The notes: generated from the sequence alone by a model not told the origin. A stretch of DNA of 64,000 bases from Ureibacillus chungkukjangi (GCF_003217295.1 NZ_QJTJ01000009.1:53484-117483); one strand, 5' to 3'. Shown: positions 42,471 through 53,225, numbered from the stretch's first letter. Made by a program: numbers and translations.

Positions 42471-43595
42471 CTATATTGCAAGGAAATGATTATATAAAAC
42501 CTCTAATAACTTTTCCTCTTGGATAGATTGATAGGAATGCTGTATTGACAGCTCTTCAAGTATTCTGCAATATTGTTGCACTACATTTTTCGCTCTTTCA
42601 TTCTGAGGCAAGCTCGCCCACTTTAAAAAGTAGAAAATAGTTTGTCCCTTCATATGCCTTAGCTCAATTTGGTTTATGTGAATAAAATAAAAGATTGCAA
42701 GCTGCCAATCAACCGAAAACACTTGAAATTCATCATTTCCAACAAGCGGTATACCTATATAATTAGGTAAAGCGTGCAAATTTAAACGTAATTCATAGAC
42801 ACTTCTTAATAGTATGTCCTTTACACCTCTCCTACTTAATAATACTCTGTCTTGTAAATACTTATGTTTCTCTTGGTTATTAATAAGCAAATATTGTTTG
42901 AACTCATTTTGGGTTAATGGTCTCGGAAGATAAAATGGGAACTTTTGATGGTCAATAGGGATAGCTTGTACTTTAGAGATAAAGCGGTTGCCCTGAAGAA
43001 AAATTAGATTTGAAATATAAAAAAACTGTCGCACAGCTGGATTGTACGTCATAAGATATGGATGGTGTTCAGAGGATAATAAAAATTGCTGATGGTTTTT
43101 AGTAAGAGATATTTTTTGAATCCCTTTTTTTACAATATTGCTTGGTGTGTTGGGAATCCAGATTGGAGAAATTTTCTCACTAGCATATCCCTCGTTTCGC
43201 TCTATTAATCTTTCTTGCGAGATTGGGCTGCACTGAAACTCAATGGCGAATTGTTTTTTATTTTGATCTTGCAATAGAATATCTGGTCTTTGCTGAATAC
43301 TTGGTAAATAAGCCTCTAACTCGGTATCGATACTCAATGCCTTAAAATGGTTATATAGTTGCTCTTTACCTTTTAAATGGATTTCGGATTCTCTATCTGA
43401 AAATAGATAGTCACAGTTACTTTTTGAGATATGGGCAAAATGGGGAATTTTTAAGGAACCAATTTTAAATAATAGCTGTTGTTTACATAGTGGGCAGTAA
43501 AACTTTTTGGAGCTACGAAGCTGATGTAATGTTGTTTGAGGCATGCTTGAATTCAATATAAAGGGCTCATTCTGCTCTGTATAAGCTACAAGCAT
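42471..43595 (-). CDS. coiA: competence protein CoiA-like
   Basis: From the ATG at 43595 (AAGGAGGTG upstream; the longer frame to 43643 lacks support) the product has 374 residues. The N-terminal zinc-ribbon-like part FYCPLCKQQLLFKIGS ... PHFAH and the PD-(D/E)XK nuclease-like core PDILLQDQNKKQFAIEFQCS, followed by QERLIERNEGY, are typical of CoiA. CoiA is induced in competence and aids recombination of incoming single-stranded DNA with RecA/DprA. The C-terminal half is helical and divergent. It neighbours mecA, which controls competence through ComK, the same arrangement as in B. subtilis (yjbF). No other com genes in the window. Confidence 0.88.
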   Translation of the reverse strand: MLVAYTEQNEPFILNSSMPQTTLHQLRSSKKFYCPLCKQQLLFKIGSLKIPHFAHISKSNCDYLFSDRESEIHLKGKEQLYNHFKALSIDTELEAYLPSIQQRPDILLQDQNKKQFAIEFQCSPISQERLIERNEGYASEKISPIWIPNTPSNIVKKGIQKISLTKNHQQFLLSSEHHPYLMTYNPAVRQFFYISNLIFLQGNRFISKVQAIPIDHQKFPFYLPRPLTQNEFKQYLLINNQEKHKYLQDRVLLSRRGVKDILLRSVYELRLNLHALPNYIGIPLVGNDEFQVFSVDWQLAIFYFIHINQIELRHMKGQTIFYFLKWASLPQNERAKNVVQQYCRILEELSIQHSYQSIQEEKLLEVLYNHFLAI

Positions 43596-43691
43596 AGCAC
43601 ACCTCCTTTTGCTTATTATAAATTGACTATAATAGCTTTTCAATATTTTCTGTAAATAGTAGCCAAACTTAAATTTTGCCTCATTTTAAAA

Positions 43692-43724
43692 CAAAAAAGA
43701 GATGCCTTGTATTCAAGACACCTC
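43692..43724 (-). terminator. intrinsic terminator downstream of mecA
   Basis: GAGGTGTCTTG / CAAGGCATCTC stem (43714-43724 with 43699-43709) followed by TTTTTTG on the minus strand. Confidence 0.8.
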
Positions 43725-43733
43725 ATTTTATAT

Positions 43734-43787
43734 AACGGGCACTAAACTCCATTTCAAGAATTTTGAAAAACAGTTTCGGAGCCCGTT
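43734..43787. other. 54-bp bulged hairpin between mecA and coiA
   Basis: Outer arms AACGGGC and GCCCGTT (43734-43740, 43781-43787) enclose further partial pairing and an inner TTTCAA-gaa-TTTTGAAA palindrome. It lies between the mecA stop and its terminator; purpose unknown. Confidence 0.4.
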
Positions 43788-43842
43788 GAAATGTTAAATT
43801 AGATTTGTGCTTCAATTAGGTTATTACAACCTATTTCACAGC

Positions 43843-44493
43843 TTAAGCGAAGTATTGAAGTACTGTTTCAAAACAATCCTGTTCCATAATTGTTTCGCCA
43901 TATTCTTGAATACGATAAATCGTCATTTTAGAACCAGCAAGATATTCATTAATAATTGCACGGATATCTTGACGTTCTTGGTTTTCTTCGAGATTTGAGA
44001 AATCAACTGCCAAGAAATAGTATTTTTCATATTTGTACAAGGAAGAATGTACGCCATGTGATACTACACGTTTTGCAACAGGAATAATTTCGTCAATGTC
44101 TTTAAATTTATAAAGAGATATATTATTGAGACCGAGTTGATTAATATCGTCGTCATCAAAGGCATCAAAAATAGAGTCATCTAAATTTTTATGAGCAGCA
44201 TCTCGATGCTCATCGAAACCGGATAGCAACCCGTTGGATTCCCCATCGGAATTTATGTTAGCTCTTGTTACAATTACTTCAAGGCCATGTTCAGAGGCAT
44301 TTACATGAATCCAAATTGGTCCATCAAGGTCAAAGTAATCTTCTGTATTTATTTCGCCAATCATATCCCAGAAAAGTTCTTCCCCTTTATTTCTGTTGTA
44401 CCAAATCTCTTCGCGACTATAACCGCGGTCCTCAATATCACGATAAGTAATAAAGAGCTTTATTGTGTTTTCGTTTACGCGTTCGATGTCCAT
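43843..44493 (-). CDS. mecA: adaptor protein MecA
   Basis: A 216-residue ClpC adaptor. The N-terminal substrate-binding domain opens with MDIERVNENTIKLFITYRDI and EDRGYSREEIWYNRNKGEEL; an acidic linker (about 85-120) leads to the C-terminal ClpC-binding domain (FKDIDEIIPVAKRV ... YKYEKYYFLAVDFSN). MecA targets ComK and other proteins for ClpCP degradation and activates ClpC. Two adaptors of Clp proteases (MecA, SpxH) and the substrate Spx lie within 6 kb. ATG at 44493 with GGGAGTTGA upstream. A 12-bp hairpin (44551-44590) is present in the probable leader. Confidence 0.95.
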   Translation of the reverse strand: MDIERVNENTIKLFITYRDIEDRGYSREEIWYNRNKGEELFWDMIGEINTEDYFDLDGPIWIHVNASEHGLEVIVTRANINSDGESNGLLSGFDEHRDAAHKNLDDSIFDAFDDDDINQLGLNNISLYKFKDIDEIIPVAKRVVSHGVHSSLYKYEKYYFLAVDFSNLEENQERQDIRAIINEYLAGSKMTIYRIQEYGETIMEQDCFETVLQYFA

Positions 44494-44899
44494 TAGACTT
44501 CAACTCCCTTCACAGTCATTCGTTGAAAAACAAAGAAAGCGTTCTTAGTATGTTTTGGATTGCTAAACTTAAACCAAACAATTCAAAACACAGCATTCAT
44601 AACAACTTATTACAGAACTAAAGCTTTTTTTCTATATATCTATGCTTTATTCTATAATTCTATTGTATGATTACCTATATGAAATGAAAAGAAAAAACAA
44701 CTACAGAAAAAATTAGTTTGAATATTGAAATTGTAGATGACAAAGCATTTGAAATCAAGTAGAAAGCATTCAGATTTTAGTTAAATAAAGTGTGAAATTT
44801 CTTGCTCATGTACTAAAATTATGTAATGCATTCACTGGATTGGAAAACCTGGTTTTATCAAAATATTCGCTAACTAGATTGCGCTTTATAAGCCTGTAA
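44494..44899. other. mecA leader/promoter region with hairpin
   Basis: No gene found. On the minus strand TGTTTTGAATTG (44579-44590) pairs with CAATCCAAAACA (44551-44562; one mismatch), without a T-run after it, so it is a leader hairpin rather than a terminator. The remainder is AT-rich without recognised elements. Confidence 0.4.
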
Positions 44900-44940
44900 A
44901 AAATAAAAACGATAAAATCCAGTGATAATGGATTTTATCG
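44894..44940 (-). terminator. intrinsic terminator after spx
   Basis: Perfect 12-bp stem CGATAAAATCCA / TGGATTTTATCG (44910-44940) followed by TTTTTATTTTTT on the minus strand. Confidence 0.88.
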
Positions 44941-44970
44941 ATATACTCGCAAGAATATTCCTAGAAATGA

Positions 44971-45369
44971 TTAATTAACCATTTTTTGTGCTTCAAGTAA
45001 TTGGAACGCTCGAACTTTTCTTGGTAAGAAACGTCGAATCTCATCCTCATTGTACCCAACCTGTAAGCGTTTTTCGTCTAATATAATAGGACGACGAAGT
45101 AAACCAGGGTACTCTTGAATTAACTCATATAATTGTTGAAGCGGTAAACTTTCTACATCAACATTTAATTTTTGGAATATTTTAGAACGTGTCGAGATAA
45201 TTTCATCCGTTCCATCCTCTGTCATTCGAAGTATTTCTTTTATTTCACTGATTGTTAAAGGCTCAGAAAAAATATTGCGCTCTCTATAAGCAATTTCATG
45301 CTCTTCCAGCCATGCTTTGGCTTTTCTGCAGGACGTACAGCTTGGTGATGTAAATAATGTTACAATCAT
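44971..45369 (-). CDS. spxA: transcriptional regulator Spx
   Basis: From the ATG at 45369 (GGAAAGGAAG upstream) this is 132 residues, the normal Spx length. The redox switch CTSC is at residues 10-13 ([17 protein letters not shown]). [20 protein letters not shown] near residue 92 and the C-terminal [10 protein letters not shown], needed for RNA-polymerase alpha-CTD contact and turnover, are typical. Spx binds RNA polymerase under disulfide stress and activates thiol-homeostasis genes. Its degradation by ClpXP needs SpxH, whose gene is 5 kb away. The next genes correspond to the B. subtilis trpS-spx-mecA region. Confidence 0.95.
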   Translation of the reverse strand: MIVTLFTSPSCTSCRKAKAWLEEHEIAYRERNIFSEPLTISEIKEILRMTEDGTDEIISTRSKIFQKLNVDVESLPLQQLYELIQEYPGLLRRPIILDEKRLQVGYNEDEIRRFLPRKVRAFQLLEAQKMVN

Positions 45370-45886
45370 TATTACACTTCCTTTCCGATTGGGATGGATA
45401 TAATCTATTATCAAGTATTTATTATTTTAGAATTAGTTTAATTAAAACAACGTCTTAATTATACAATAATCTTAGCCTTTTGGATATAGCTTACATTTAA
45501 AAATGATAGTAAACGCAATATTAATTATACCTATTTATTCTCGTTTATACGCAAATTCTATATTTTTGTTATAGTACACAAATAATATTCCCTTTACTTG
45601 GTTAAAGTAAACATTTAGCAATTAAATATAGCCAATTCTCAATTAGTCGACATTAATCGAGAAGAAATCGCAAATTTCTGTTAATTACCTCTTCGTTTTA
45701 CACAGATTTCACCAAAAGAAAATAATTATCTTTCACGATACAATTATTCCCCAAATTCTTTCTATTTCATTCCAAAAATAAAAAGAAAATAAAATTTGCT
45801 TTTGAAACTTATTTTGTATATGATTTTTTTATATAATTGAACATCAGGTTTGTTAACGAATCGTACATTTAAATGAATTGAAAAAC
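45370..45886. other. divergent promoter region of spx and trpS
   Basis: About 500 AT-rich bases with no ORF. A TATAAT hexamer at 45832-45837 (plus strand) lies 50 bases before the T-box stem I and is the probable trpS -10 element. Spx is known to have several promoters; none can be assigned with confidence. Confidence 0.4.
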
Positions 45887-46125
45887 GATGATAAAGATTA
45901 GTACATATGCCTCTTTGTGCATAGAGAGTCTGTGGTTGGTGAAAACAGAAGACAGAGCATATGGAATGGACTTTTGAGTGGCTTTATGAAGGTAGTAGTA
46001 AAGCACGGATACTTCACGTTACGAAGTCTAAGTGGTCATTATTGACAAACTGGGTGGTACCGCGGATTCAACATCATTCGTCCCAATGCGCATTAGCGTA
46101 TTGTGGAGCGTATGGTGTTTTTTTA
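45887..46125 (+). ncRNA. T-box leader of trpS
   Basis: The leader shows the T-box order: stem I with AGAGAGTC and GGTTGGTGAAAACAGA-type distal elements (from about 45922), the conserved antiterminator sequence AAACTGGGTGGTACCGCGG at 46047-46065, and a long terminator hairpin (about 46070-46117) with a T7 run. Uncharged tRNA-Trp should bind the NCCA end to the TGG-containing bulge and prevent termination. A TGG (46-bp region 45962-45980) is available as tryptophan specifier, but its exact position was not established. Confidence 0.92.
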
Positions 46126-46131
46126 TATTAA

Positions 46132-47317
<1,186 letters not shown>

Positions 47318-47353
47318 GTCCACCATCCTTATATTAACTAAATATTCATTTAC

Positions 47354-47392
47354 CAACATAAAAATGCCTTTAGCTTTTCGCTAAAGGCATTT
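47354..47392 (-). terminator. intrinsic terminator after fabF
   Basis: Perfect 13-bp stem AAATGCCTTTAGC / GCTAAAGGCATTT (47362-47392) followed by TTATG on the minus strand; the arm itself supplies the T run. Located between fabF and the small membrane gene. Confidence 0.8.
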
Positions 47393-47468
47393 AACTTATC
47401 GACAAATCCTTACAGGGATTATGAGGCTGGAAAAGCAGCTAGATATTTGCTAGATTCTATCAGCCTAT

Positions 47469-48704
47469 TTAATCAACCTTTTTCAACAAGATACTTGCAT
47501 TATGTCCACCAAAGCCAAGTGAGTTACTCATTGCGTATTCAACATACTGATTACGTGCAGTATTTGGAATATAGTCTAAATCACATTCTGGGTCTGGCGT
47601 TGTTAGATTAATAGTTGGAGGTAAAATGCCCTCTTTTAAAGCTAATGCAGTAAAGATAGCTTCTACCCCACCAGCAGCACCTAGTAAGTGGCCAGTCATT
47701 GATTTTGTAGAACTCATCGCTAGATTATAGGCATGATCTGCAAAGACAGTTTTCACTGCTTTTGTTTCAAATAAATCATTATATGGTGTACTCGTACCAT
47801 GAGCATTTATATAACCGACTTGTGTTGGATCCACATCGCCATCCTCTAATGCTTGACGAATCGCTCTTGCAGCACCCTCACCCTCTGGAGCTGGAGCTGT
47901 AATATGATGAGCATCTCCTGTTGAACCATAGCCAACGATTTCAGCATAGATTTTAGCACCACGAGCTTTAGCAAATTCATATTCCTCTAAGATTAAGATA
48001 CCTGCTCCTTCACCGATAACAAAGCCATCACGGTTTGCATCAAAAGGACGAGAAGCAATTTCAGCATCTGGATTTAGTGAAAGTGCAGTACTTGAACAGA
48101 AGCCTGCTACTGCCATATTTACGATTGGTGCCTCTGCTCCACCCGTAATCATAGCGTCAGCATCCCCGCGTTGAATTACTTTGAATGCATCACCAATTGA
48201 GTTCGTTCCTGAAGCACAAGCAGTTACAGAACAAGAGTTAATCCCTTTTGCACCAAAGTGAATTGAAACTTGACCAGAAGCCATGTTAGGAATCATCATC
48301 GGAACGAAGAATGGGCTTACTCGTCGTACGCCGCGTTCTTGGAAGGTTACATATTGATTTTCGTATGTTTCCATCCCACCAATCCCAGAGCCAATCCATA
48401 CACCAACACGAGGAGCGATTTCTTCTGTAATTGTTAAGCCTGAATCCATCATGGCCATGATGGAGGACGCTAAAGCATAATGAGTGAAACGGTCCATTTT
48501 TCGCGCTTCTTTTTTCTCAACATATTGTTCGATATCAAAATCTTTCACTTCTGCTGCTATTTTAACTGGAAATTTCTCTGCATCTAATCGCGTCAATGCG
48601 CCAACACCAGATTTCCCAGCGATTACATTTTCCCATGTTTCTTCTATTGAATTTCCTAAAGGAGTAACAGCTCCAATTCCCGTAATAACAACTCTTCTTT
48701 TCAT
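47469..48704 (-). CDS. fabF: 3-oxoacyl-[ACP] synthase II
   Basis: A 411-residue KAS II, which elongates acyl-ACP with malonyl-ACP in fatty-acid synthesis. The catalytic Cys is in [15 protein letters not shown] (about residue 163), and the two His are in [11 protein letters not shown] (about 303) and [16 protein letters not shown] (about 340). The C-terminus [16 protein letters not shown] has the conserved Phe gate. It follows fabH by 48 bases on the same strand, so both depend on the FapR-controlled promoter upstream of fabH. ATG at 48704 with AAAGGGGGA upstream. FabF is also the usual target of cerulenin-type inhibitors. Confidence 0.97.
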   Translation of the reverse strand: MKRRVVITGIGAVTPLGNSIEETWENVIAGKSGVGALTRLDAEKFPVKIAAEVKDFDIEQYVEKKEARKMDRFTHYALASSIMAMMDSGLTITEEIAPRVGVWIGSGIGGMETYENQYVTFQERGVRRVSPFFVPMMIPNMASGQVSIHFGAKGINSCSVTACASGTNSIGDAFKVIQRGDADAMITGGAEAPIVNMAVAGFCSSTALSLNPDAEIASRPFDANRDGFVIGEGAGILILEEYEFAKARGAKIYAEIVGYGSTGDAHHITAPAPEGEGAARAIRQALEDGDVDPTQVGYINAHGTSTPYNDLFETKAVKTVFADHAYNLAMSSTKSMTGHLLGAAGGVEAIFTALALKEGILPPTINLTTPDPECDLDYIPNTARNQYVEYAMSNSLGFGGHNASILLKKVD

Positions 48705-48752
48705 CGTTTTAAAATCCCCCTTTGGTTTTAAACTGCTAGCATTTTTACAGTA

Positions 48753-49691
48753 CTATTTTCCCCACTTAATGACAGCTGCACCCCAAGTTAGGCCGCCACC
48801 AAAACCAACTAATACGATAATATCGTCATCTTTGATTTTACCATCTTCTAATTCGTCTGCCAAAGCAAGTCCGATAGAAGCAGAGGAGGTATTTCCGTAC
48901 TTGTGGATATGCTTTGAAAGTTTTTCTTCGGGTAACTCAAGTCTTTCGCGAGATGCTTCCATAATACGAATATTGGCTTGGTGTGGAATTAGTAAATCCA
49001 CGTCCTGTTTCGATAGTCCCGCTTTATCTAGAACGGAAACAGCTGACTCGCCCATTTGTCTAACCGCAAATTTGAAAACTTCTCGGCCATTCATGGTAAT
49101 TGTATGTTCATCATTCAAGAATAGGTGTTTACCCCCAGTTCCATCTGCACCTAATTCAAATGATAAAATACCTCTTCCTTCACTTACCTCACTAACTACT
49201 GCCGCACAGGCGCCGTCTCCGAACAATACTGCTGTATTACGATCATTCCAGTCAGTGATTTTGGATAGTTTTTCAACACCTACTACTAGGATATATTGAT
49301 AACTCTTACTTTCAATAAATTGCTTAGCAGTAGCAAGCGCATATATAAAGCCTGAACAAGCTGCCGACACATCCATTGCAGCAGCATTTACAGCGCCTAA
49401 TCTTTCTTGAATTTGACATGCAACACTTGGAAAACCTCGATCTGGCGTTACCGTAGCAACTAAGATTAACCCGATTTGATCTGCCGTTATGTTCGCATTT
49501 TCAATCGCATTGATGGCAGCGTTATACGCTAAATCAGAAGTATTTTCTTCCGGCCCTGCGATTCTTCTTTCTTCTATACCAGTTCTTGTACGAATCCATT
49601 CATCATTTGTATCTAAAGTTTTCTCTATATCAAAATTTGTTACAACCTTCTCTGGAACGTATTTCCCCAATCCAATGATCCCTGCGTTCAT
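48753..49691 (-). CDS. fabH: 3-oxoacyl-[ACP] synthase III (FabHA type)
   Basis: A 312-residue KAS III, which starts fatty-acid synthesis by joining an acyl-CoA (branched-chain in Bacillales) to malonyl-ACP. The catalytic triad is Cys in [13 protein letters not shown] (about 112), His in [10 protein letters not shown] (about 238) and Asn in [10 protein letters not shown] (about 268). The gene order fabH-fabF corresponds to the fabHA-fabF (yjaX-yjaY) operon of B. subtilis. A FapR operator and a sigma-A promoter lie directly upstream (49720-49764), so malonyl-CoA should control expression. ATG at 49691 with GGGGGGA upstream. Confidence 0.96.
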   Translation of the reverse strand: MNAGIIGLGKYVPEKVVTNFDIEKTLDTNDEWIRTRTGIEERRIAGPEENTSDLAYNAAINAIENANITADQIGLILVATVTPDRGFPSVACQIQERLGAVNAAAMDVSAACSGFIYALATAKQFIESKSYQYILVVGVEKLSKITDWNDRNTAVLFGDGACAAVVSEVSEGRGILSFELGADGTGGKHLFLNDEHTITMNGREVFKFAVRQMGESAVSVLDKAGLSKQDVDLLIPHQANIRIMEASRERLELPEEKLSKHIHKYGNTSSASIGLALADELEDGKIKDDDIIVLVGFGGGLTWGAAVIKWGK

Positions 49692-49719
49692 TTTAATCCC
49701 CCCAGTTTACTACTAACAT

Positions 49720-49736
49720 TTAGTACCTGGTAATAA
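49720..49736 (-). promoter_or_regulatory. FapR operator upstream of fabH
   Basis: On the minus strand TTATTACCAGGTACTAA, a 17-bp palindrome with one asymmetric position, matches the FapR box (TTAGTACC...). It directly follows the -10 element, so bound FapR would block transcription. Confidence 0.88.
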
Positions 49737-49764
49737 TTATAGCTCATAAAAAAAAGAACCTCAA
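49736..49764 (-). promoter_or_regulatory. sigma-A promoter of fabH-fabF
   Basis: TTGAGG (49759-49764) and TATAAT (49736-49741) with 17-base spacing on the minus strand. Confidence 0.8.
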
Positions 49765-49881
49765 CCTTTTATTCACGATTTGTTCTTAAGTTTGTAGTTC
49801 TTTTTTATGATTGTATATGTTATGATAATTAAGATGAAAATTGGAATACTATTTAAAATTGTTTTATAGAGGTGAAAAAGA

Positions 49882-50073
49882 ATGCAATATGTAATGACTT
49901 TAATTTGGTCTGTTCTATTAATGTTAATGTTAAATTATGTAGTAAGCTCAGTTTTAGCTGTACCATTTGTACTTTCAACTAGCTTAATTCTTGGTGTTAT
50001 TTTTACAATTTTAATCTTTATCATTGGTGCGATTATTCCAAACGACCCAACACCAGAAGCAGATCATCACTAA
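49882..50073 (+). CDS. yjzD: YjzD-like small membrane protein (DUF2929)
   Basis: A 63-residue protein with two membrane helices (about 4-22, VMTLIWSVLLMLMLNYVVSS, and about 30-52) and a short acidic, proline-rich tail NDPTPEADHH. This matches the DUF2929 family with B. subtilis YjzD as a member. Function unknown. It is divergent from fabH; in B. subtilis small yjz genes lie in this same region. ATG at 49882 with GAGGTGAAA upstream. Followed by two hairpins, the first of which is its terminator. Confidence 0.8.
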   Translation: MQYVMTLIWSVLLMLMLNYVVSSVLAVPFVLSTSLILGVIFTILIFIIGAIIPNDPTPEADHH

Positions 50074-50084
50074 TTTAGAATTTT

Positions 50085-50117
50085 AGCACTTCTTCTATGA
50101 AGTGCTTTTATTTTTCT
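50085..50117 (+). terminator. intrinsic terminator after yjzD
   Basis: AGCACTTC / GAAGTGCT stem (50085-50106) followed by TTTATTTTT. Confidence 0.8.
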
Positions 50118-50129
50118 ATTATATATTTT

Positions 50130-50168
50130 AAACGGGTAACTCTTTAAATAGAGCTACCCGTTTTTTTC
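50130..50168. terminator. terminator hairpin between yjzD and clpB
   Basis: AAACGGGTA(A)CTC / GAG(C)TACCCGTTT stem (50130-50163) with T7 on the plus strand and TTTAAAAT on the minus strand. It can serve the convergent clpB gene. Confidence 0.65.
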
Positions 50169-50182
50169 GGATATTAAGCTTT

Positions 50183-52312
50183 CTATTTTTTCACTAGTAA
50201 TTGGCCATCCTCTAATGTAGCATATAAGCTTTCTCCTGGAAGAACTTCTCCCTTTAATAATTCTTTTGCTACTGCTGTTTCGACATTTCGTTGAATAAAG
50301 CGTTTTAAAGGTCTTGCTCCAAATTGAAGATCAATCCCATGTTGTACAATCCAATCGACTACCTCATCAGTTACCTTTAGCTCAATCTCTTGTTCAGCCA
50401 CACGCTCCTGCAGCTGACCAACATATTTCCAGGCGATTGCGTGGAAATGTTCGGTACTCAATGCATGGAAGGTAATAATGTCATCCACACGATTTAAAAG
50501 CTCTGGTTTAAAGTGGGCACCTAATTCAGTCATAACTAGATCTTCTATAGATTGCTGGTGTTCTGGCTTAGCTTCAAGTAAATAATGCGAGCCGATATTA
50601 GATGTCATAATCACCACTGTATTAGTAAAGTTAACCAAACGCCCTTGACTATCTGTAATTCGCCCGTCATCTAATATTTGAAGTAAGATATTTGCAACAT
50701 CAGGATGTGCTTTTTCAATTTCATCCAAAAGTACTACCGAGTATGGATTACGACGAACAGCTTCTGTTAATTGGCCACCCTCTTCATAGCCAATATATCC
50801 TGGAGGCGCACCGACAAGTCTGGAAACACTATGTTTTTCCATATATTCACTCATATCAATGCGAATAAAATGATCCTCTGAATCAAAAAGCTGTGCTGCT
50901 AAAGCTTTCGCAAGTTCCGTTTTCCCAACACCAGTAGGACCGAGGAATATAAACGAACCAATTGGTCGATTTGGATCTTTAATGCCTGAGCGAGCCCGCC
51001 AAACGGCTTCAGTCACAAGCTTAACGGCATTTTCTTGACCAACAACTCGTTCATGTAATGTTTCCTTTAAACGCAGGAGCTTGTCTCTCTCACCCTCTAC
51101 AAGCTTAGTAACCGGAATGCCTGTCCATCTTGAGATGATGGAAGCAATTTCTTCTGCAGTTACTTCCTCTCGGAGAATTCTTGTGTCAGAGCTACTGTTC
51201 AGCTCCTCCTCTAAAATAGTTAACTCCTTCTCTAAGGTTGGAATTTTACCATGACGGAGCTCCGCTGCTTTGTTTAAATCATATTTACTTTCTGCGTCCT
51301 CTAAGTCTCGTCGATAGCTTTCAAGCTGTTCACGTTTTTTCTGAATAGCTTGCAGGCTTTGTTTTTCACTTTCCCATTGCTTACGTATCTTCTCTGTAGA
51401 ATCCTTTAAATTAGACAATTCAGCTCTTAATGCTTCCAGACGCTTTTGACTTTGAGCATCTTTTTCCTTTTTCAATGCCTGCTCTTCAATTTCTAACTGT
51501 AATACCCGACGAGTTACCATATCAAGCTCTTGCGGCATTGAATCGATTTCAGTACGAATCATCGCGCATGCCTCATCGATCAAATCGATTGCCTTATCCG
51601 GCAGGAATCGTTCCGTAATATAACGGTTAGAAAGCTCCGCTGCTGCAATGATGGCACGATCATGAATGCTCACTTTGTGATGTACTTGAAAGCGTTCCTT
51701 TAACCCTCGCAAAATCGATACCGTGTCCTCGATAGATGGCTCTCGGACAATTACCTGCTGGAATCGACGCTCAAGAGCCGGATCTTTTTCAATGTACATA
51801 CGGTATTCATCTAATGTAGTTGCTCCAATACAATGCAGCTCACCTCGTGCAAGCATCGGCTTTAGCATATTGCCCGCATCCATTGCTCCATCTGTTTTAC
51901 CAGCACCCACAATTGTGTGAATCTCATCTATAAATAAAATGATTTGACCTTCAGAATCTTTTACCTCTTTTAATACACCCTTCAGCCGTTCTTCAAATTG
52001 CCCTCGATAGCTAGCCCCTGCGATTAATGCACTCATATCAAGCTCATATAAAAGACAATTTTTTAACCCTTCAGGTACATCCTTACGAACGATTCGTTGT
52101 GCAAGCCCTTCAACAATTGCCGTTTTACCGACGCCAGGCTCACCTATTAGAATCGGATTATTTTTTGTTTTTCTTGATAGGATTCGAATGACATTTCGAA
52201 TTTCTTCATCTCGACCAATAACAGGATCCATCTTTCCATTTTTCACTTCTTCAATTAAGTTACGACCGAATTGTTCTAATGGACTACGATTGTCTTGCTG
52301 TTGAAATTGCAT
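50183..52312 (-). CDS. clpB: ClpB-type disaggregase lacking the N-terminal domain
   Basis: From the ATG at 52312 (AAGGGTG 7 bases upstream) this encodes 709 residues. It contains the ClpB order D1 ATPase (Walker A GEPGVGKT, residues 57-64; Walker [11 protein letters not shown]), the long coiled-coil M domain (about 265-390, [20 protein letters not shown] ... [18 protein letters not shown]) and D2 ATPase ([28 protein letters not shown]; sensor SNIG). The roughly 145-residue Clp N domain of normal 850-870-residue ClpB is absent, and the upstream DNA is promoter, not coding. The protein resembles the short ClpB form that E. coli makes by internal initiation. It should still disaggregate proteins with DnaK. 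CtsR box at 52363-52379. Confidence 0.95.
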   Translation of the reverse strand: MQFQQQDNRSPLEQFGRNLIEEVKNGKMDPVIGRDEEIRNVIRILSRKTKNNPILIGEPGVGKTAIVEGLAQRIVRKDVPEGLKNCLLYELDMSALIAGASYRGQFEERLKGVLKEVKDSEGQIILFIDEIHTIVGAGKTDGAMDAGNMLKPMLARGELHCIGATTLDEYRMYIEKDPALERRFQQVIVREPSIEDTVSILRGLKERFQVHHKVSIHDRAIIAAAELSNRYITERFLPDKAIDLIDEACAMIRTEIDSMPQELDMVTRRVLQLEIEEQALKKEKDAQSQKRLEALRAELSNLKDSTEKIRKQWESEKQSLQAIQKKREQLESYRRDLEDAESKYDLNKAAELRHGKIPTLEKELTILEEELNSSSDTRILREEVTAEEIASIISRWTGIPVTKLVEGERDKLLRLKETLHERVVGQENAVKLVTEAVWRARSGIKDPNRPIGSFIFLGPTGVGKTELAKALAAQLFDSEDHFIRIDMSEYMEKHSVSRLVGAPPGYIGYEEGGQLTEAVRRNPYSVVLLDEIEKAHPDVANILLQILDDGRITDSQGRLVNFTNTVVIMTSNIGSHYLLEAKPEHQQSIEDLVMTELGAHFKPELLNRVDDIITFHALSTEHFHAIAWKYVGQLQERVAEQEIELKVTDEVVDWIVQHGIDLQFGARPLKRFIQRNVETAVAKELLKGEVLPGESLYATLEDGQLLVKK

Positions 52313-52362
52313 TCTTAAGCACCCTTTCAAATTTTTATCTTATATAATATTTTGATTTTTAG

Positions 52363-52379
52363 TTTGACCTTTTTTGACT
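52363..52379 (-). promoter_or_regulatory. CtsR operator of clpB
   Basis: On the minus strand AGTCAAAAAAGGTCAAA, an exact match to the heptad direct repeat (A/G)GTCAAA-NAN-(A/G)GTCAAA. It lies just downstream of the -10 element, where CtsR binding would block transcription. Confidence 0.92.
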
Positions 52380-52385
52380 AATTTG

Positions 52386-52414
52386 ATTATAAGCTGTTTA
52401 CAATAGAATTGCAA
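52386..52414 (-). promoter_or_regulatory. sigma-A promoter of clpB
   Basis: TTGCAA (52409-52414) and TATAAT (52386-52391) with 17-base spacing on the minus strand, adjacent to the CtsR box. Confidence 0.8.
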
Positions 52415-52523
52415 AAATTGGCACATAGATTTTACATTTTATTTGCCCTTCTTGTGATATCATATATTGAAATTATTTTTCTGATCGAAGCAAAAAAGTT
52501 CACTAAATAAAGGGTGTGAAGGA

Positions 52524-53225
52524 ATGGCAGGAACTGATACATTACCAATGAATATTAGTCAGCTATTTGAAGAGCATGGTCTACAACTCCAAGTTGAAAA
52601 AGGAGATTATATTTTCCATGAAGGCGAAAGTGCCGGAGATTTGTTTTTTATAAAAAAAGGCTCCATCCAAATCAGTAAAGAATCAGAAAACGGGAAAGAA
52701 CTAACGTTTCGTGTGTGCGGCAAAAATAGTATCATTGGTGAAAGCTCGTTGTTCGGCCCTACGACAGTCCATTCAAATACTGCAAAAGCAATCGTGGAAT
52801 CTGAAATAGCGATTCTTAATAAGCATTTACTTGAAATGTTTTTAACAGAACAGCCTACTCTCATGATTGGCTACCTAAAATGGATTCAAAATGAAAATCT
52901 AAAAAATCAAAGCTTGATACGCGATTTAGTAATTCATGGAAAAAAAGGCGCCCTCTTCTCTACTTTGATTCGTTTATCGAATACCTATGGAAAACCGCTT
53001 GATGATAGTAAAAATCATATTCTCCTTGATATATATTTAACTAACACAGATGTAGCTAGCTTGTGCTCAACAAGTCGAGAAATGATCAACCGTATGCTGA
53101 ATGATTTAAAAAAGCAGAACATTATTTCCTTTGACAAAGGCTATATTACAATTTTAGATTTGAATTATTTAAAAGAAGAAATTGCATGTGAAAACTGTCC
53201 AGCAACTATTTGTCGAATTGATTAA
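52524..53225 (+). CDS. fnr: Fnr-type transcriptional regulator (Crp/Fnr family) with C-terminal Cys cluster
   Basis: A 233-residue Crp/Fnr regulator: cyclic-nucleotide-type beta-barrel (about 20-120), dimer helix and winged helix-turn-helix (about 165-205, TNTDVASLCSTSREMINRML). The last residues, CENCPATIC (222-230), form C-x2-C-x4-C, the same spacing as the [4Fe-4S] ligands of B. subtilis Fnr, which also lie at the C-terminus. It is therefore a likely oxygen sensor controlling anaerobic genes. Its own promoter region is shared with the divergent clpB. Neighbouring targets cannot be assigned. ATG at 52524 with GTGAAGGA upstream. Followed by a bidirectional terminator. Confidence 0.8.
   Translation: MAGTDTLPMNISQLFEEHGLQLQVEKGDYIFHEGESAGDLFFIKKGSIQISKESENGKELTFRVCGKNSIIGESSLFGPTTVHSNTAKAIVESEIAILNKHLLEMFLTEQPTLMIGYLKWIQNENLKNQSLIRDLVIHGKKGALFSTLIRLSNTYGKPLDDSKNHILLDIYLTNTDVASLCSTSREMINRMLNDLKKQNIISFDKGYITILDLNYLKEEIACENCPATICRID

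Noticed and set aside
48484..49299. Plus-strand open frame of 271 codons
   Set aside because: It lies antisense across the fabF-fabH junction, both of which are clearly real, has no ribosome site and a composition typical of a shadow frame.
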